Positions 23,401 to 35,039 are shown, counted from the first letter of the stretch. The stretch is DNA of 64,000 nucleotides from Arabidopsis thaliana (GCF_000001735.4 NC_003076.8:14697835-14761834), one strand, 5' to 3'. The notes: a model not told the origin generated them from the sequence alone. Numbers and translations are program-made.

Positions 23401-25079
23401 AAATATCATTTCTCATCTCAATTTACGGCAGACTTAATCTCTATGAACTCTGCCGATTTCATCATAGCTAGCACTTATCAAGAAATTGCTGGAAGGTATT
23501 TTAACTAATTTCATTTAGACAATATAATGCATTTGTTCCATTTGATCAAAACCAGCCTGGTTTGACACTATCCTGTTTTTTTTCAATCTTGTTAGCAAAG
23601 AGAGGGCTGGACAATACGAGAGCCACATGAGCTTCACAGTCCCGGGGCTATACAGAGTTGTCTCCGGCATTAATGTCTTCGATCCGAGGTTCAACATCGC
23701 AGCTCCTGGCGCGGATGACTCTATCTATTTCCCTTTTACCGCACAAGACCGGAGATTCACCAAGTTCTACACTTCCATTGATGAACTCTTGTATAGCCAA
23801 AGTGAGAATGACGAACACATGTACGTCTCTATTCCCTATTTTACTTTTCCACAATACTACACGGTCTCAAGAAGCGTTATAGATTGTTATAGAATATGAA
23901 ACTAACTATTAATATTATTTGTAAGTAAATGTTATAGAATGTTATCTATGTGTATTAAAAAATACTAACCGATATTTTTCTTGTGAACAAAAGCGGTTAT
24001 TTAGTGGACAAGAAGAAACCGATCATTTTCTCAATGGCAAGGCTTGATGTTGTCAAAAACCTAACCGGATTAACTGAGTGGTATGCCAAGAACAAGAGGC
24101 TACGAGACTTGGTGAACCTCGTGATCGTAGGAGGATTCTTCGACGCTTCTAAGTCTAAAGACAGGGAAGAGATCTCAGAGATCAAGAAGATGCATTCTCT
24201 GATTGAGAAATACCAACTCAAGGGTCAATTTAGATGGATCACAGCTCAAACAGATCGAACAAGAAACGGTGAACTTTACCGATCTATCGCGGATACAAGA
24301 GGTGCTTTTGTGCAGCCTGCACATTATGAAGCCTTTGGTCTTACTGTCATTGAAGCCATGAGCTGTGGTTTGGTCACATTCGCCACGAACCAAGGCGGTC
24401 CTGCTGAGATTATTGTGGATGGTGTCTCTGGTTTCCACATTGACCCGAGCAATGGAGAAGAATCAAGTGATAAGATTGCGGATTTCTTTGAGAAATCCGG
24501 TATGGATCCTGATTATTGGAATATGTTTTCGAATGAAGGGCTACAACGCATAAACGAATGGTAATAGTTCAAGTCATTCGGATAGTATTAGCTTCCAAAT
24601 TTCAAGCTTAAAGCATCACAATACATGATCATATATGTGCAGCTATACATGGAAGATATATGCAAACAAAGTGATAAACATGGGGAGTACATATAGCTAC
24701 TGGAGACATTTGAACAAAGATCAGAAACTGGCCAAACAAAGATATATCCATTCCTTCTACAATCTTCAATACCGAAATTTGGTAAAACTATTAGTCTTTT
24801 ATTTTTGTTTTCACTTTGTGTGAATGTTTTTTTTAACCATTTGTTTAAAACAGGTGAAAACTATACCCATATTGAGTGATATTCCTGAGCCTCCTCCTCT
24901 TCCTCCAAAGCCTTTGGTGAAACCATCAGCATCAAAAGGGTAAGTTAATTTACATTTAGAATCACTACGGATTATATAAGAGTAATATATTCATGTTATA
25001 AATTTGTAAATTTTCTTCATATTTTTACAGCTCGAAGCGAACACAGCCGCGATTGAGTTTCAGGTTGTTTGGTGCTTAA
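20404..25079 (+). CDS. SUS5: Sucrose synthase 5
   Basis: Thirteen coding exons join in one frame: 20404-20622, 21177-21331, 21413-21596, 22039-22157, 22362-22674, 22839-23012, 23118-23234, 23329-23495, 23596-23820, 23994-24560, 24643-24781, 24854-24939, 25031-25079 (837 codons plus stop). Sucrose synthase reversibly converts sucrose and UDP to UDP-glucose and fructose. The GT-B core is recognisable from [38 protein letters not shown] and the E-x7-E motif in [16 protein letters not shown]. The C-terminus has a proline-rich, basic tail ([13 protein letters not shown] onward), as in the SUS5/SUS6 clade, which published work places in phloem sieve elements where it supplies callose synthesis. A second ATG two codons in could be the true start. 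The N-terminal Ser of the SUS1-type phosphorylation motif was not found. Intact, with no defects seen. Confidence 0.95.
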
Positions 25080-25527
25080 GCTCTCTTCTGAACAAGTGAG
25101 CTAATATCAGGAAAATCTGAAACATGTTGATGCTTCAGTTATATTTATACGCATTGTAGTTTCATGTGTAAGATACTCAAGTTGTGTGATTGCAAGTATA
25201 ATAAAGGGAAAAAGAAACACAATGTATTTGATTTTTACCATTGATTCTTAGTAGGTTTTGTATGATATTACTGATGTTAACATGTTGAAGTTGAAGGATT
25301 TGTTATCTTGAAGCTCAAGAAATCTGGGATTCAAGTATTATGGAACCAAACACGAGGATTAACCGAGACGAGATTAACATTTAGCTGTTGCAATACCTCT
25401 TATAAAGCACTTCCGATTAACATAAAATGTCAGAGAAGAAGCACCATACCAGAATTAGTTAGAACAAGCAAAACCGTGATTTGAAGATTTTGGTCAAAAT
25501 TGAATCCAAAAGGATAATCAATAAAAC
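25080..25527. other. Convergent 3' intergenic region between SUS5 and CIP4
   Basis: The 448 bp between the SUS5 and CIP4 stop codons must hold both 3' UTRs. AATAAA-like signals appear near 25199 on the plus strand. No other feature is seen. Confidence 0.6.
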
Positions 25528-28500
25528 TTAGATGGCGGCTTGGCTATCTGGGACAACATTTATCCCAAGGCTCTCATCATCGAATGCAACCGATTGTGAT
25601 AGAGAAGCTGTCAGTTTCGCCGCCTTGTAACTTTTTGAGCTTCTTAGGATATCTTGCAGGCTCCCTGATAACCTGTTCACAAGACGAGTAAAAGAGTTCA
25701 TGACAGTAGTCTGTGCAGCTAAGATTGAAAATAATAATACCCTGAACCGGTTACTTACCTATTTGTTCCTCCAACGAGATTATTTCCTGTTGAAACCAAG
25801 AATCGAAATTAGCATATCTGGTTGAGAGAACGTGTGATCAAAGTTATATTCAGATCGATAAAATACCTTGCTTCATATACATAGAAGAAGTCACATCACT
25901 ATCATTGTCTGATGAACTATCTGATGGTGCATTAGAGGAGTCACTCGAAGTCGTCTTAGATTCATCCTCCTCAGCATCCTTGAAGAAATTCGTTGTGATC
26001 TTGTTCGCCGTGACTGAGTTAGAGATTTTCTTCACAACTTCCTTCTTGTTGTTGACATTCACCTTACTATTGTTCACTGTAACCGAATTAGAGCTTTTCT
26101 TCACGGCTTCCTTCTTGTTGTTTACTGTGCCTTTCATGGATGCATCAGAAAGATCAACCTTTGATCCATTGCGATCATTCTTAGCCCTTGACTGCAATTG
26201 ACTAGTACCTGAACTAGATGGTTGAACTCTACCTTTTGTCTCTTTCACTTTCATTGAGCCATCAATGGAACCACCAGGATGCAAATCAAGGCTTTTCTTC
26301 TCCTTTTTAGATTTAGCTCCACCAGTCACTTGGTCTTCCTTGTTAGTACCACCAACAATATCGTCCTTTTGGCTAGAACCAAAATTGTCTCCCATATCAG
26401 CGTTCTCTTTCAGTACTTGCATGGAACGGTTAAGATCCTCAGTATTATCGGTGACCTCACTAATCTTTTTCAAAGGCGAAGCATTGCTCTCAGTAGTTTT
26501 CTTAGCTGGCGTGAATGATGCATCTGTGTCTTTTGGGTTGTTGATGGGAGAAGCCTCCTCCTGAGCAACATTGTTTACCTCAACTGACAAAACTTGGGCT
26601 TCCTCCACAATGTTCAAAGAGTCTTTCTTCTTTGTTTTCTTGCTTGACTTCTTCCCACTTTTTTCCAGATTTTCCTCAGCTTCTTTCTTTTGCTGCAAAG
26701 AATCTACTACTTGGGCCTCCTCCACAATGTTCAAAGAGTCTTTCTTCTTCGATCTCTTGCTTGATTTCTTCCCACTTTTCTCCATATTCTCCTCAACTTC
26801 GGTCCTTTGCTGCAAAGAATCTAATACATTTCTGATATCATTAACATGTCCTTCTCCATCTACAACTTTGATAGGTTCAACATTCTGTGCACCAAAATCT
26901 ACCAGAGTATCTTCTTTAGCTGGGGTCTTGGCTTTTCTTGAACTTTTCTTCTTAGTAGACTTCACAGATTTAGCCTGATCAGCATCTATTTCAACTCTTT
27001 CCTGAGGAACTTTATGTTCAGTATCCGTAACTTTACCTATGTGGTCCAGCGTTTTCGATTCCTGGACAAAGGCATGTGGGGTGCTCGCCATACCAGCAAC
27101 TTGTAGATTACTCGCAGCTTGTATTTCGTCTGCACCGATAAGTGTGGCCTCTCCACTTCCCACCTTGTCAACCAATATGTCAGCCATCTCATTTCCTTCC
27201 AAAAAAAAAAAAATCACCAGTTATGAGTTGATAATAACTCCCTGTGACATTAACATATGATTGAAAAGAAGAACTATCTTCGACCAAGAATCCAATTTAC
27301 CATTTTGTCTTACCATTTTGTTTGATGTGATCTTTTGAGCTCTTCATTCGCTTTCTCTTCTTCTCTGTAGCTGGACCAGTTGTCAAACTACTGCTAGCTT
27401 CCAACTGGTTATCCACGTTAGTCACCACTTCAGCAGTTTGAAGATTATCGACAGCACTTGGAGCCAATCTTCTTCCCTCACCTCTCTCATCAACTTGTGA
27501 CGTAATCTGCCCATCTACAAGTTTTGAAGCAGGTGGAAGATCCTTCTCTTGGTCAATCATGACTATATCAGCAGTTTTTCCTCCCTTTTCAAGATCTACA
27601 GAAATTCAGAAATGTTATCAAGGGTAAGCATACCATAACTCTCCATAACAACTAATAAAGGATCCCAAAACTCAATCATAGTTAAAAAAAGAAAATTCAC
27701 CTTGTTCTATTGTTCCCGTAAGATCATCTACTTTTTCTAGAGCTTCTTTAATAGTTTGATTGTCTGGTACTTCCTTCACCACACCACCGGTATGCCCATC
27801 TACAAGCTCTGAATTAACAGTGAGATTTTTCTCTTCCAGTAGCCTTTCCGTAACAGAAGTTTGCTGCTTCTCTCCCATACTAAGGCCGCTTTTCTCGCCG
27901 CTTTCAATATCTATACAACATCAGATATTACAACCAAAGGTAATTCAACTGACACTCTCCAAAAACATCTGAAAAATCACTACATTCCATATTAACCAAA
28001 ACAGAGGGTACCTGCTCTCGTAACAACATCATCTAGCTTTTCTCTTGGTGAAACTGCACAAGATTGAGAGACAACTTCACCCTTTACTTTTCCACATAAC
28101 TCGGTAGTAGCAGCAACAGCAGATGGACTGAGATCAACCTTAGATTTCTTTGGACTTGTATTCCCACCCGGACTTATAATTCTCCTCTTCCTTGTCTTCT
28201 CCTCAACTACTTCGGTTTCCAAACCTTCTCCACTAGTCAAATCCTTATTATTCATATCATCTACAAGTACTAAACCATTTGCAATCTCTTCCTTCTTCTC
28301 AACCAACTCAAGGTTTTGATCAGCAGCCATTATAGCATACATCTTACCCTTGTCAACTCTAATGGCATCAATATACATAAACCAGTTTCTACTAATGCCA
28401 TCAAAAGCCTTACACACATGCAAAGAATCTGAGAAATGATAAAACTTTCTTCGTCTTTTAACCTTGAAACAAAATTAAACCAATCATCAATTATACTTGT

Positions 28501-28860
28501 TCCTAACAACAAAAATGTATGAACAAAGCAGCAAAATCCAATTACCTTCAAGGCAGAGATTTGAATTTCTCCAATTTCTGGGAAAACTTGTTTATGCTCC
28601 TTGAGTAATCTGTCTATAAACCAAACCAAAAAAAAAAAAAATGATCAGAGAAACTCAGTAATAATAAGTTTAAGTAGTAGATTTCAGTGGAGTATGAAGA
28701 GATTTAGTAAGCCGATTCAGTGATAAATTTGAGAAGAGAGACCTTTGAAATCGGAGATGATTTCATCTTTATGCACATGTAAAATGAGACGAGTGTCGAG
28801 GTTGGTTTCTACAAAGACGCATCGAATCTCCGGTGAGGAATTTGTTTCGCGATTAGCCAT
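25528..28860 (-). CDS. CIP4: COP1-interacting protein 4
   Basis: Eight coding exons on the minus strand: 28860-28743, 28613-28546, 28462-28012, 27910-27701, 27595-27314, 27195-25867, 25786-25759 and 25672-25528. They total 876 codons plus stop, the length I recall for CIP4. The start MANRETNSSPEIRCVFVE opens a structured N-terminal region with a basic KVKRRRKFYHFS stretch. The long exon encodes a Lys/Ser/Glu-rich, low-complexity protein. It has a tandem repeat of about 39 residues built around DSLQQ, EKSGKKSSK and KKKDSLNIVEEAQV, and a second short duplication, VNNKKEAVKKSSNSVT / VNNKKEVVKKISNSVT. Basic clusters would fit nuclear localisation. CIP4 is described as a nuclear, transcription-activating partner of the COP1 ubiquitin ligase that promotes photomorphogenesis; that role is from the literature. 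A GAA run lies just upstream of the ATG. Confidence 0.95.
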
Positions 28861-28897
28861 TATTTCGAAACGAGACTGGAATTGGAAGGAGACGAGC

Positions 28898-28925
28898 GAA
28901 GAAGAAGAAGAAGAAGAAGAAGAAG
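28898..28925. repeat. GAA microsatellite upstream of CIP4
   Basis: About nine GAA triplets lie 38-65 bp upstream of the CIP4 start codon. In the transcript they form a pyrimidine-rich (TTC) 5' UTR segment. Such tracts are common near plant transcription starts. Confidence 0.7.
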
Positions 28926-29034
28926 AGAGCGTTTGGGAGAAAGAAAAAAGGATAAAACTTTTCTGTTTAATGGTCCAGCCCTATATAAGCCCAAAAACTT
29001 TTCAGCAAAACCCTATTTAAGCCCAAAACTTTCT

Positions 29035-29290
29035 CGTTTTGATTGAATGCGAAAGTGGAATTGTAGCAAATTTAGGATGGTACAGTTCTCCTCTTGAAAC
29101 AAATGCTCATATCCTCTTGAATCCTCCTCGTCTCACGCGACTTATTATCACTCAACTCCTTGATGATCAATTTTTAGGTCAAACAATCGCTCATTGTGTT
29201 AAGGATTCACTTGCTAATGATAACTCTCTTCGACAACCGTCTATGCATGTGAAATATATCAAACAATCGCTCATGATTTTTGTGTCTCCA
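29035..29290 (+). pseudogene. RING-H2 gene relic 1 (N-terminal half)
   Basis: The translation ESGIVANLGWYSSPLETNAH followed by LLDDQFLGQTIAH and SLANDNSLRQP nearly copies the N-terminal domain of the intact gene at 29998-30651. Homology stops before the RING finger. An unrelated block of subterminal-repeat type follows. Confidence 0.85.
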
Positions 29291-29465
29291 AGTAGTCGCC
29301 AATATACACTATATATTAGTGTCACACTCTAGTCGCAAATTTGTGACTATTGTGCGACCATCTTGTTCGGGACTACTCATAATAGTCTCAAATTAGTCGT
29401 AAATAGCATACATATTTGCGATTATTATAGGACTCTTTTGGTGGTTGTGTTTTCTTATATTATAT
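29283..29465. mobile_element. Possible CACTA-type subterminal repeat block
   Basis: Several 'tagtcgcaaat', 'gtgcgac', 'gggactact' and 'tagtcgtaaat' motifs cluster between two RING relics, resembling subterminal repeats of plant CACTA elements. The ends were not found, so the assignment is tentative. Confidence 0.35.
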
Positions 29466-29475
29466 CTAAACGGAG

Positions 29476-29640
29476 AGATAGAACATTTGAATGAAGACGA
29501 AAGTGGATAAATTGATAACAAATACAGTTCTCCACTTCAAACGGGTTCTCACATCCGCCTTGAAGCCACGAAGCTTCAGGCCACGTTATTTATCTCACTT
29601 CATTCCTCAACTCCTTCATGAACAAGAGGTACTGGTTCTA
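29476..29640 (+). pseudogene. RING-H2 gene relic 2
   Basis: The sequence encodes LKPRSFRPRYLSHFIPQLLH, close to LLKPRSFLPEQLSRLLRRQL in the partial RING gene at 63441-64000. Only this N-terminal stretch survives. So relics of two RING subfamilies lie just upstream of the intact gene. Confidence 0.7.
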
Positions 29641-29997
29641 TTGTCGAGATTTAGGTTTAAAAATCTCTGTTGACGTTTATTATTTTGTTTCTCACTAAAC
29701 CAGAATAAACCGAAATAATACCAAACAATGTTTTGGGGATATAATTCCGGTACAGTGTTAAATATGTAGATTAACTTAACTTACAAGTTACAGCGGTAGA
29801 GTTTTAGAAAAGGAAAACATGAATCTTATCGATTAAAAAAATGAAACAACAAATGATATTGTACAACTCGTCTCTATATAAATTGATGAGACATGTCATC
29901 TGAAGAAATCTATTTCATTCTCTTTTCGCTTCTCTTACTCTTCTTTTGCAAGTTAGGGTTTCATTAATTTTTGTTTGAAAAACTTCTACTCTGCCAT

Positions 29998-30651
29998 ATG
30001 GAGACTGAGACGTTGAGAACAATAGAAGTCTCTACGATGGTATCAAATCGACCTAAAATTGTAGGGGTTACGAACACAGTCTTAATCTACCAAGAAGAAG
30101 AAATTGAAGAATTGATTGAATACGAAAGTGGAATTGTAGCAAATTTAGGATGGTACACATCTCCACTTGAAACAAATGCTCACATCCTCTTGAATCCTCG
30201 TCGTCTCACGCGACGTGTTCTCACTCAACTCCTTGATGATCAATTTTTAGGTCAAAAAATCGCTCATGATGTTAAGGATTCATTTGCTAATGATAACTCT
30301 CTTCGACAACCTGTTACCGTAACCGTCTATGTGACATATATCAAAGAGAGGCGTGTAATTTTTCCTCATGGTCCGTCGTTGTTGTCGAGAGGTGCTTCCG
30401 GAGAAGTGTTTCATAGATTGGTTGAAGAACAGAGAGTTGAATCTGCTGATTTGGAAGAAGAAGATGAGACATGTTCGATTTGTATTGAGAAGTTTTCGGA
30501 GAGTCATGAAGACATCATTCGGGTGCCTGATTGTTTACATTTGTTTCACCAAGGTTGTCTATTCGAGTGGCTTGGTCTTCAAAACTCGTGTCCCTTGTGT
30601 CGCAAAGTTCCATACGAGGAGGAGGACGAGGACGAGGACGAGGAGGGTTAG
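29998..30651 (+). CDS. RING-H2 finger protein (AT5G37200-like)
   Basis: Single-exon gene of 217 codons. The ATG at 29998 starts METETLRTIEVST; an upstream TTG gives a longer open frame but is not a credible start. The N-terminal 150 residues form the domain shared by this local family (ESGIVANLGWYTSPLETNAH, then QLLDDQFLGQKIAHDV). Residues from about 163 form a complete RING-H2 finger: CSIC, DCLHLFHQGC and CPLC supply C3H2C3 zinc ligands. The tail is acidic (EEEDEDEDEEG). RING-H2 proteins are usually E3 ubiquitin ligases that recruit an E2; no target is known to me. A TATA-like 'ctctatataaat' lies about 125 bp upstream. No signal peptide or membrane segment is apparent. Confidence 0.9.
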   Translation: METETLRTIEVSTMVSNRPKIVGVTNTVLIYQEEEIEELIEYESGIVANLGWYTSPLETNAHILLNPRRLTRRVLTQLLDDQFLGQKIAHDVKDSFANDNSLRQPVTVTVYVTYIKERRVIFPHGPSLLSRGASGEVFHRLVEEQRVESADLEEEDETCSICIEKFSESHEDIIRVPDCLHLFHQGCLFEWLGLQNSCPLCRKVPYEEEDEDEDEEG

Positions 30652-31538
30652 GGTCTTGGAGGTGTCTTCTTATGTTTAGGTATAGAATTTGAAGTCCATT
30701 TGATTTCTTGAGGCGTAATCATTATTATGTAATCAGTTCTGTCTTAATGTTATGTATAAACATTTAAGATATGTTCTGTCGTAATGCACAAGTATCATGA
30801 AAGACATTATTACTTTTGAGTTATAACAAATGTGAATCAGGCTACTCTTTTGATGCATTGCTCAAAAGCATTATTGGCACAAAGTCCCTTGAGAAGATGA
30901 TCTCTCTGTGTGTTCCACAGAACTATTGCACAATGGATTAGATCAAGTTTGCTAATTTAAGCTTCTTCTTTCTCAATGGTTTGCATGTATCCTATGAACT
31001 TTAATAATCTTCGATGTTGAGCTTTTTCTTTGTTATGATCACCAGCTCAATCCCATTCAGCTTTCTTTTGAACCTTTCGCTTTTTTTTATTAGTACTATT
31101 GTGTTGAAACAGGTGCTTGATGCAAACACTTTCACAAGTCTGCTTCTCACAGTTGTTGCATTCTAGATCTGTCTACTTCACATCTCCCTTGTCACTCATC
31201 ATCAACGCATGGAGATCTACGTATACTTCGAAAGAGCTAGGCAAACGAAGCTATGATATCAGAGTTGCACGATTCTTCTTGTTTATCTGTACTTTAATCT
31301 TGTTACTCAAGCCTGAATATATATATTTGTTGATTCAAGATCAGTGGACAGACCAGTATTAGACTATACTCCTTACAACAGAATACAAATTCAATAATAG
31401 TATTTCATACAACCAGAGCAAGTTCCATCAAGGTTGCCTCTCTAAATTAAGCAAACAAACAAAAAATCATTCAGATATGCTCCAAATGAACATCCAAAAG
31501 TTGAAACGAACAAGATTCAGATGGATCATTTGGATACA
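30652..31538. other. Intergenic DNA between RING gene and C1 gene
   Basis: Contains the RING gene 3' UTR on the left and the C1-domain gene 3' UTR on the right. The open frame at 31117-31362 has no recognisable domain. Nothing else was identified. Confidence 0.5.
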
Positions 31539-33674
31539 TTAATTAATACTACTATCTATACAAACAGTGGAACAATATATTGATCCAGAGCACTTGAAAA
31601 CTATTTTGTATGGACAACGCCTCTTACAAAGGGAGCAACTAGGTCGAGACATATGATGGTTATTCGGCAGATTATATAGCATTTTACCTTTCAAATACGA
31701 CGATGTACCGAACTTACCTTTGTATAACCACCATGAACCGGGATCCATGTATTTGTCCGCCCCAAGCATACAGTTAATGTGTAGGGTGACACAACAATAC
31801 TCATCACACATATAAAACCTTTTCTTTGGATCTATTTCTCCCTCGCAAGCTTCACACCAATAGGTCATGGTACTTGTCTCCTTCCCATAAGAAAGAGTGA
31901 GCATATGCTTATCATACTTATACCTCACCTTTTGAGGTAATGTGGCACATCCAAAACACAAAGCAAAGTCACACTCCTCAATGCAATTAAATTTTTCATT
32001 TGTCAAAGAATAATTTGACTCTTTGCAGACACTACAATCTTTCCACTCTCCTGGTTTGGATGTCAGGAATAAAGGATGCATATGACTTTCATGGACTAAT
32101 GGCTCTGAAACTGTGGCGCACTGCACGTGTAGTTGGAAATCACATTCTTCTCTCTCACACCGATAGAAGAAACCAGTTGTGATTAACCAAGGACAAGCTG
32201 AACAGCAACGTCTAACGCCGTTGCCTCTTGCTACAAAACTGAGCATATGTGGATGTATCGGATGATGTATTTTGCGAGAAAGTTCTGCACATTTTTCGTG
32301 GAGAACAAAACCACATTGCATACAAGAGTACAAGTTGCCAAAATAGATTGGCGTGATGCACGCTTGACACAGCCTATCCTCGTCGTATTCTCTACATGTA
32401 TTCTCATCAAGTCGCAAGTGATGATACTGATGAATGAAATGTTGTATGATTCCATCACTTATCCTCACAAATGGCGGAATTTCTTCAATGTCTTCTTCTG
32501 GCTCTCCCTCAAGTTCTACACCATCCCACACATTGCTTTGTGTGGCACACCTTGAATGTGCCGCATACGAACAACCGTACTTAACGCAAGAATAACCCCC
32601 GAAATCATTTTCAATCTTTCTGCGACAAACACCACAAAACCAATTTCCTTGATGAAAAGAAGGGGTAAAAGAGATACGATGGGGATGGCGGGAGATCCTT
32701 ATGACACGTGGTAAGTCTATGCATCTTCCATGGACCACAAAGCCACAAGGTGGACATATATAGAAAGGAGATGTTGAATAGGCCAAGGCACAGACGTCGC
32801 AAGTTAAGGAAGTTGTTCTCGAAAACAGAACAAGTGTATGCTCATGCCACTTGGGATGGTCTATAGATAAGACCGGTGGTTTCTCCACACAAGCTATATT
32901 CAGAGTGAAATCGCAAGCCGAGCAATGATAAAAGAAAGTTCCGAGATCTTCGTCGCAACAATAGCATTTCCTCTCTCTAGGATATATTTCAATATTGACA
33001 AGCAGAAGTGAGTGCTTGGGATGAAGATGGTGTTTGATCTCAACTGGAGCGTTGTTATGTTCTTTATGGTTCTGGCCTTCGCAAGCTCTGCAAAGAAAGT
33101 GCGTTTCGTCGTCTTCTCCCATAAACCACAACATAAACCAGTTTTTAGGGAGACACGCCCACTTGTTATACCTTCTACACGAGACTTGTTCATCATTCAT
33201 ATAAATTTTGTCTCTTCCCAATCTGTGTACTACTTGAGGGCGTACAGAAATAAGCTTCTCCCACTTTGAATTCATAGAGCTGACGAGGGTGAATACTTGA
33301 TAGATGAGTGATAGGAGCTCCGGCTCCGGCTCGAGATTCAATATAACCGCAATATAGTCTTCAAAATCTGAATCCAAATAGATATCGGAATCCGAATCTG
33401 TATCATTCACGCGATCAGTAATGAGTGATATGACCTTGGACAGTGCCTCCGGCTGGGAATTCAGATCCATTGAGTTGAAGACAGAGATTATTTGACTTGT
33501 GACTGACATGAGCTCCGACTCCGGCTTCGGCATCGAATCCAAATCCATTGAGCTCAGCAGAGAGATTATTTCAAAGATATGTGACGGGATCCCCCAACCG
33601 AAACGAGTCGTGTCGAGAGATATAAATTGAGTAACGAGTGATATGAGCTTCGACTCTGAATCCGACGAATCCAT
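31539..33674 (-). CDS. Cysteine/histidine-rich C1 (DC1) domain protein (AT5G37210-like)
   Basis: Uninterrupted reading frame of 711 codons starting MDSSDSESKLISLVTQ. The N-terminal 150 residues hold four degenerate repeats of about 30 residues with the pattern 'SELMSVTSQIIS / SKVISLITDRV / PELLSLIYQVFT'. These are followed by seven divergent C1 units, each with an H-x-H-type start and a C-x2-C...H-x2-C pattern, for example KCYCCDEDLG, LTCDVCALAY, WFCGVCRRKI, LCQACITPIY, RCCSACPWLI, DCSVCKESNY and YWCEACEGEI. A final Cys cluster, PSCSLCKRRCPYK, closes the protein. The DC1 family is large in Arabidopsis; members bind zinc and some are linked to stress or defence signalling, but no biochemical role is established here. 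Typical of the family, it has no introns. Confidence 0.9.
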   Translation of the reverse strand: MDSSDSESKLISLVTQFISLDTTRFGWGIPSHIFEIISLLSSMDLDSMPKPESELMSVTSQIISVFNSMDLNSQPEALSKVISLITDRVNDTDSDSDIYLDSDFEDYIAVILNLEPEPELLSLIYQVFTLVSSMNSKWEKLISVRPQVVHRLGRDKIYMNDEQVSCRRYNKWACLPKNWFMLWFMGEDDETHFLCRACEGQNHKEHNNAPVEIKHHLHPKHSLLLVNIEIYPRERKCYCCDEDLGTFFYHCSACDFTLNIACVEKPPVLSIDHPKWHEHTLVLFSRTTSLTCDVCALAYSTSPFYICPPCGFVVHGRCIDLPRVIRISRHPHRISFTPSFHQGNWFCGVCRRKIENDFGGYSCVKYGCSYAAHSRCATQSNVWDGVELEGEPEEDIEEIPPFVRISDGIIQHFIHQYHHLRLDENTCREYDEDRLCQACITPIYFGNLYSCMQCGFVLHEKCAELSRKIHHPIHPHMLSFVARGNGVRRCCSACPWLITTGFFYRCEREECDFQLHVQCATVSEPLVHESHMHPLFLTSKPGEWKDCSVCKESNYSLTNEKFNCIEECDFALCFGCATLPQKVRYKYDKHMLTLSYGKETSTMTYWCEACEGEIDPKKRFYMCDEYCCVTLHINCMLGADKYMDPGSWWLYKGKFGTSSYLKGKMLYNLPNNHHMSRPSCSLCKRRCPYKIVFKCSGSIYCSTVCIDSSIN

Positions 33675-34098
33675 AGAGTTGCCAAGAGAGATTATCTGAG
33701 TAGTGAATGATAGGCAGAGATTTTGAGCATTTACAACATAACATGGAGTATATGAAAATAATTAATGAATCACAAGACAATCTCAAGCTGTCCGAATTCA
33801 AAGTCAACGATCATCTTACCCCCGTAGCTTGCGGATCGTGCCTAGGAGTTTTAATTTAGACTAATCAAACGTTTCTTAATGAGGGTTAGATTGGCGTTGG
33901 CCTATGCAACGTGCACTTTTTTACTTTAAAAACCATTTGAAATTAGGCGTGGGCTGAGTCAGAATAACTGATTCAAAGCAAAGTACTCTCTGGAAATATC
34001 TAATATAAGTGGTACCGGCAAAGGGAAGATATAAAATTGTCAACCGAATTACTTGTGCATGATCAAAATTTATACTGTACTTACTTTCAACTAAGGTT

Positions 34099-34272
34099 GT
34101 GGACTATTTAGAGAAAAAAGAAAAACAGAGAAGAAAAAGAAGACAAGAACAAAACTTTGTTTTATTAAAACAGAAACTTGTTGTTATTTTATTAAGACAA
34201 GACACACTCTTATATACATGTTCACATAACTACTCTACATAACCGTTGGTAACAGTTGTAACTTCTCCAACA
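34099..34272 (-). mobile_element. Possible Copia-type solo LTR or fragment
   Basis: On the minus strand the segment begins TGTTGGAGAAGTTACAACTG, contains 'tatataagagtgtg' followed by a T/A-rich transcription-end-like stretch, and ends in CA. It is about 170 bp, like a small Copia LTR. No internal region or second LTR is nearby, and the flanking 5-mers do not match clearly. An old fossil if real. Confidence 0.3.
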
Positions 34273-34359
34273 AGTTACGTCTCTTACTGCCTCCTTTTGT
34301 AGTCACATGACATTCGTTGACTTTACATACAAACTAATGAAACTATAACATATATGATA

Positions 34360-34968
34360 CTAGATAAGGCCCACCTATTTAGGCGGGTATAAGATACCAA
34401 AATAAATTTTTATCGATAGTATTTGAATTTGTATAGTAATCAATATATTTTTTTTGATATTTAATTTAATAATTATTGTTTTAAACAAAATTTCTATCTT
34501 ATGCATTCTATTTTAATTATACACACTTAATCTTATCAATGATATTTGAATTTTAAATAGTAACTGACCCTTATTCTATATTTAATTTAATATCTAAAAA
34601 GAAAAGAAAAACAAATGTATATCTTAAACATTCAATTTTGTAACACAGTTTAACTATCTATGTCATCATAATAAACTCGATTTAAATTCTACACACTTCA
34701 TTTTAAGTTTCATATCAAAATAATATTTATGACATATCAAATCTATATCCTAGATATATGAAAGTAATTGAAAAGTAAATTGTTTCTATATATTTAGACA
34801 TATAAATTAGTATATGTAAATTTGTTTACTTTTTTAAATTTTCTTTTTTTTAAGAGAATAAAAAAGTTAAATCTTTAATGACACATGTAAACATCTGATC
34901 GTTTGAATTGACACGTGGCACGATCCTATGAATTAGTACCTTTGAAAACTATACTTTATATAATAAGA
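34360..34968 (-). mobile_element. Complete non-autonomous Helitron (ATREP-type)
   Basis: Read on the minus strand, the element starts TCTTATTATATAAAGTATAG and includes 'tgccacgtgtcaatt'. It ends with the hairpin CCCGCCTAAATAGGTGGG followed by 'ccttatCTAG'. It sits between A and T (A at 34969, T complement at 34359), the Helitron insertion rule. At 609 bp it has no Rep/helicase gene. It lies between the C1-domain gene and the RING cluster. Confidence 0.85.
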
Positions 34969-35039
34969 TTACAAGATTTAATCATGGACTCAATTCTCAA
35001 CATGCAATGTTAATGAGGTTTGAACCTACATTGAACAAA

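Noticed and set aside
26571-26978. Plus-strand 135-codon frame rich in Phe/Ser
   Set aside because: Antisense shadow of the Lys/Glu-rich CIP4 exon.
34099-34272. A full Copia element around the LTR-like segment
   Set aside because: No second LTR, primer-binding site or internal coding region is seen nearby; at most a solo LTR or fragment.
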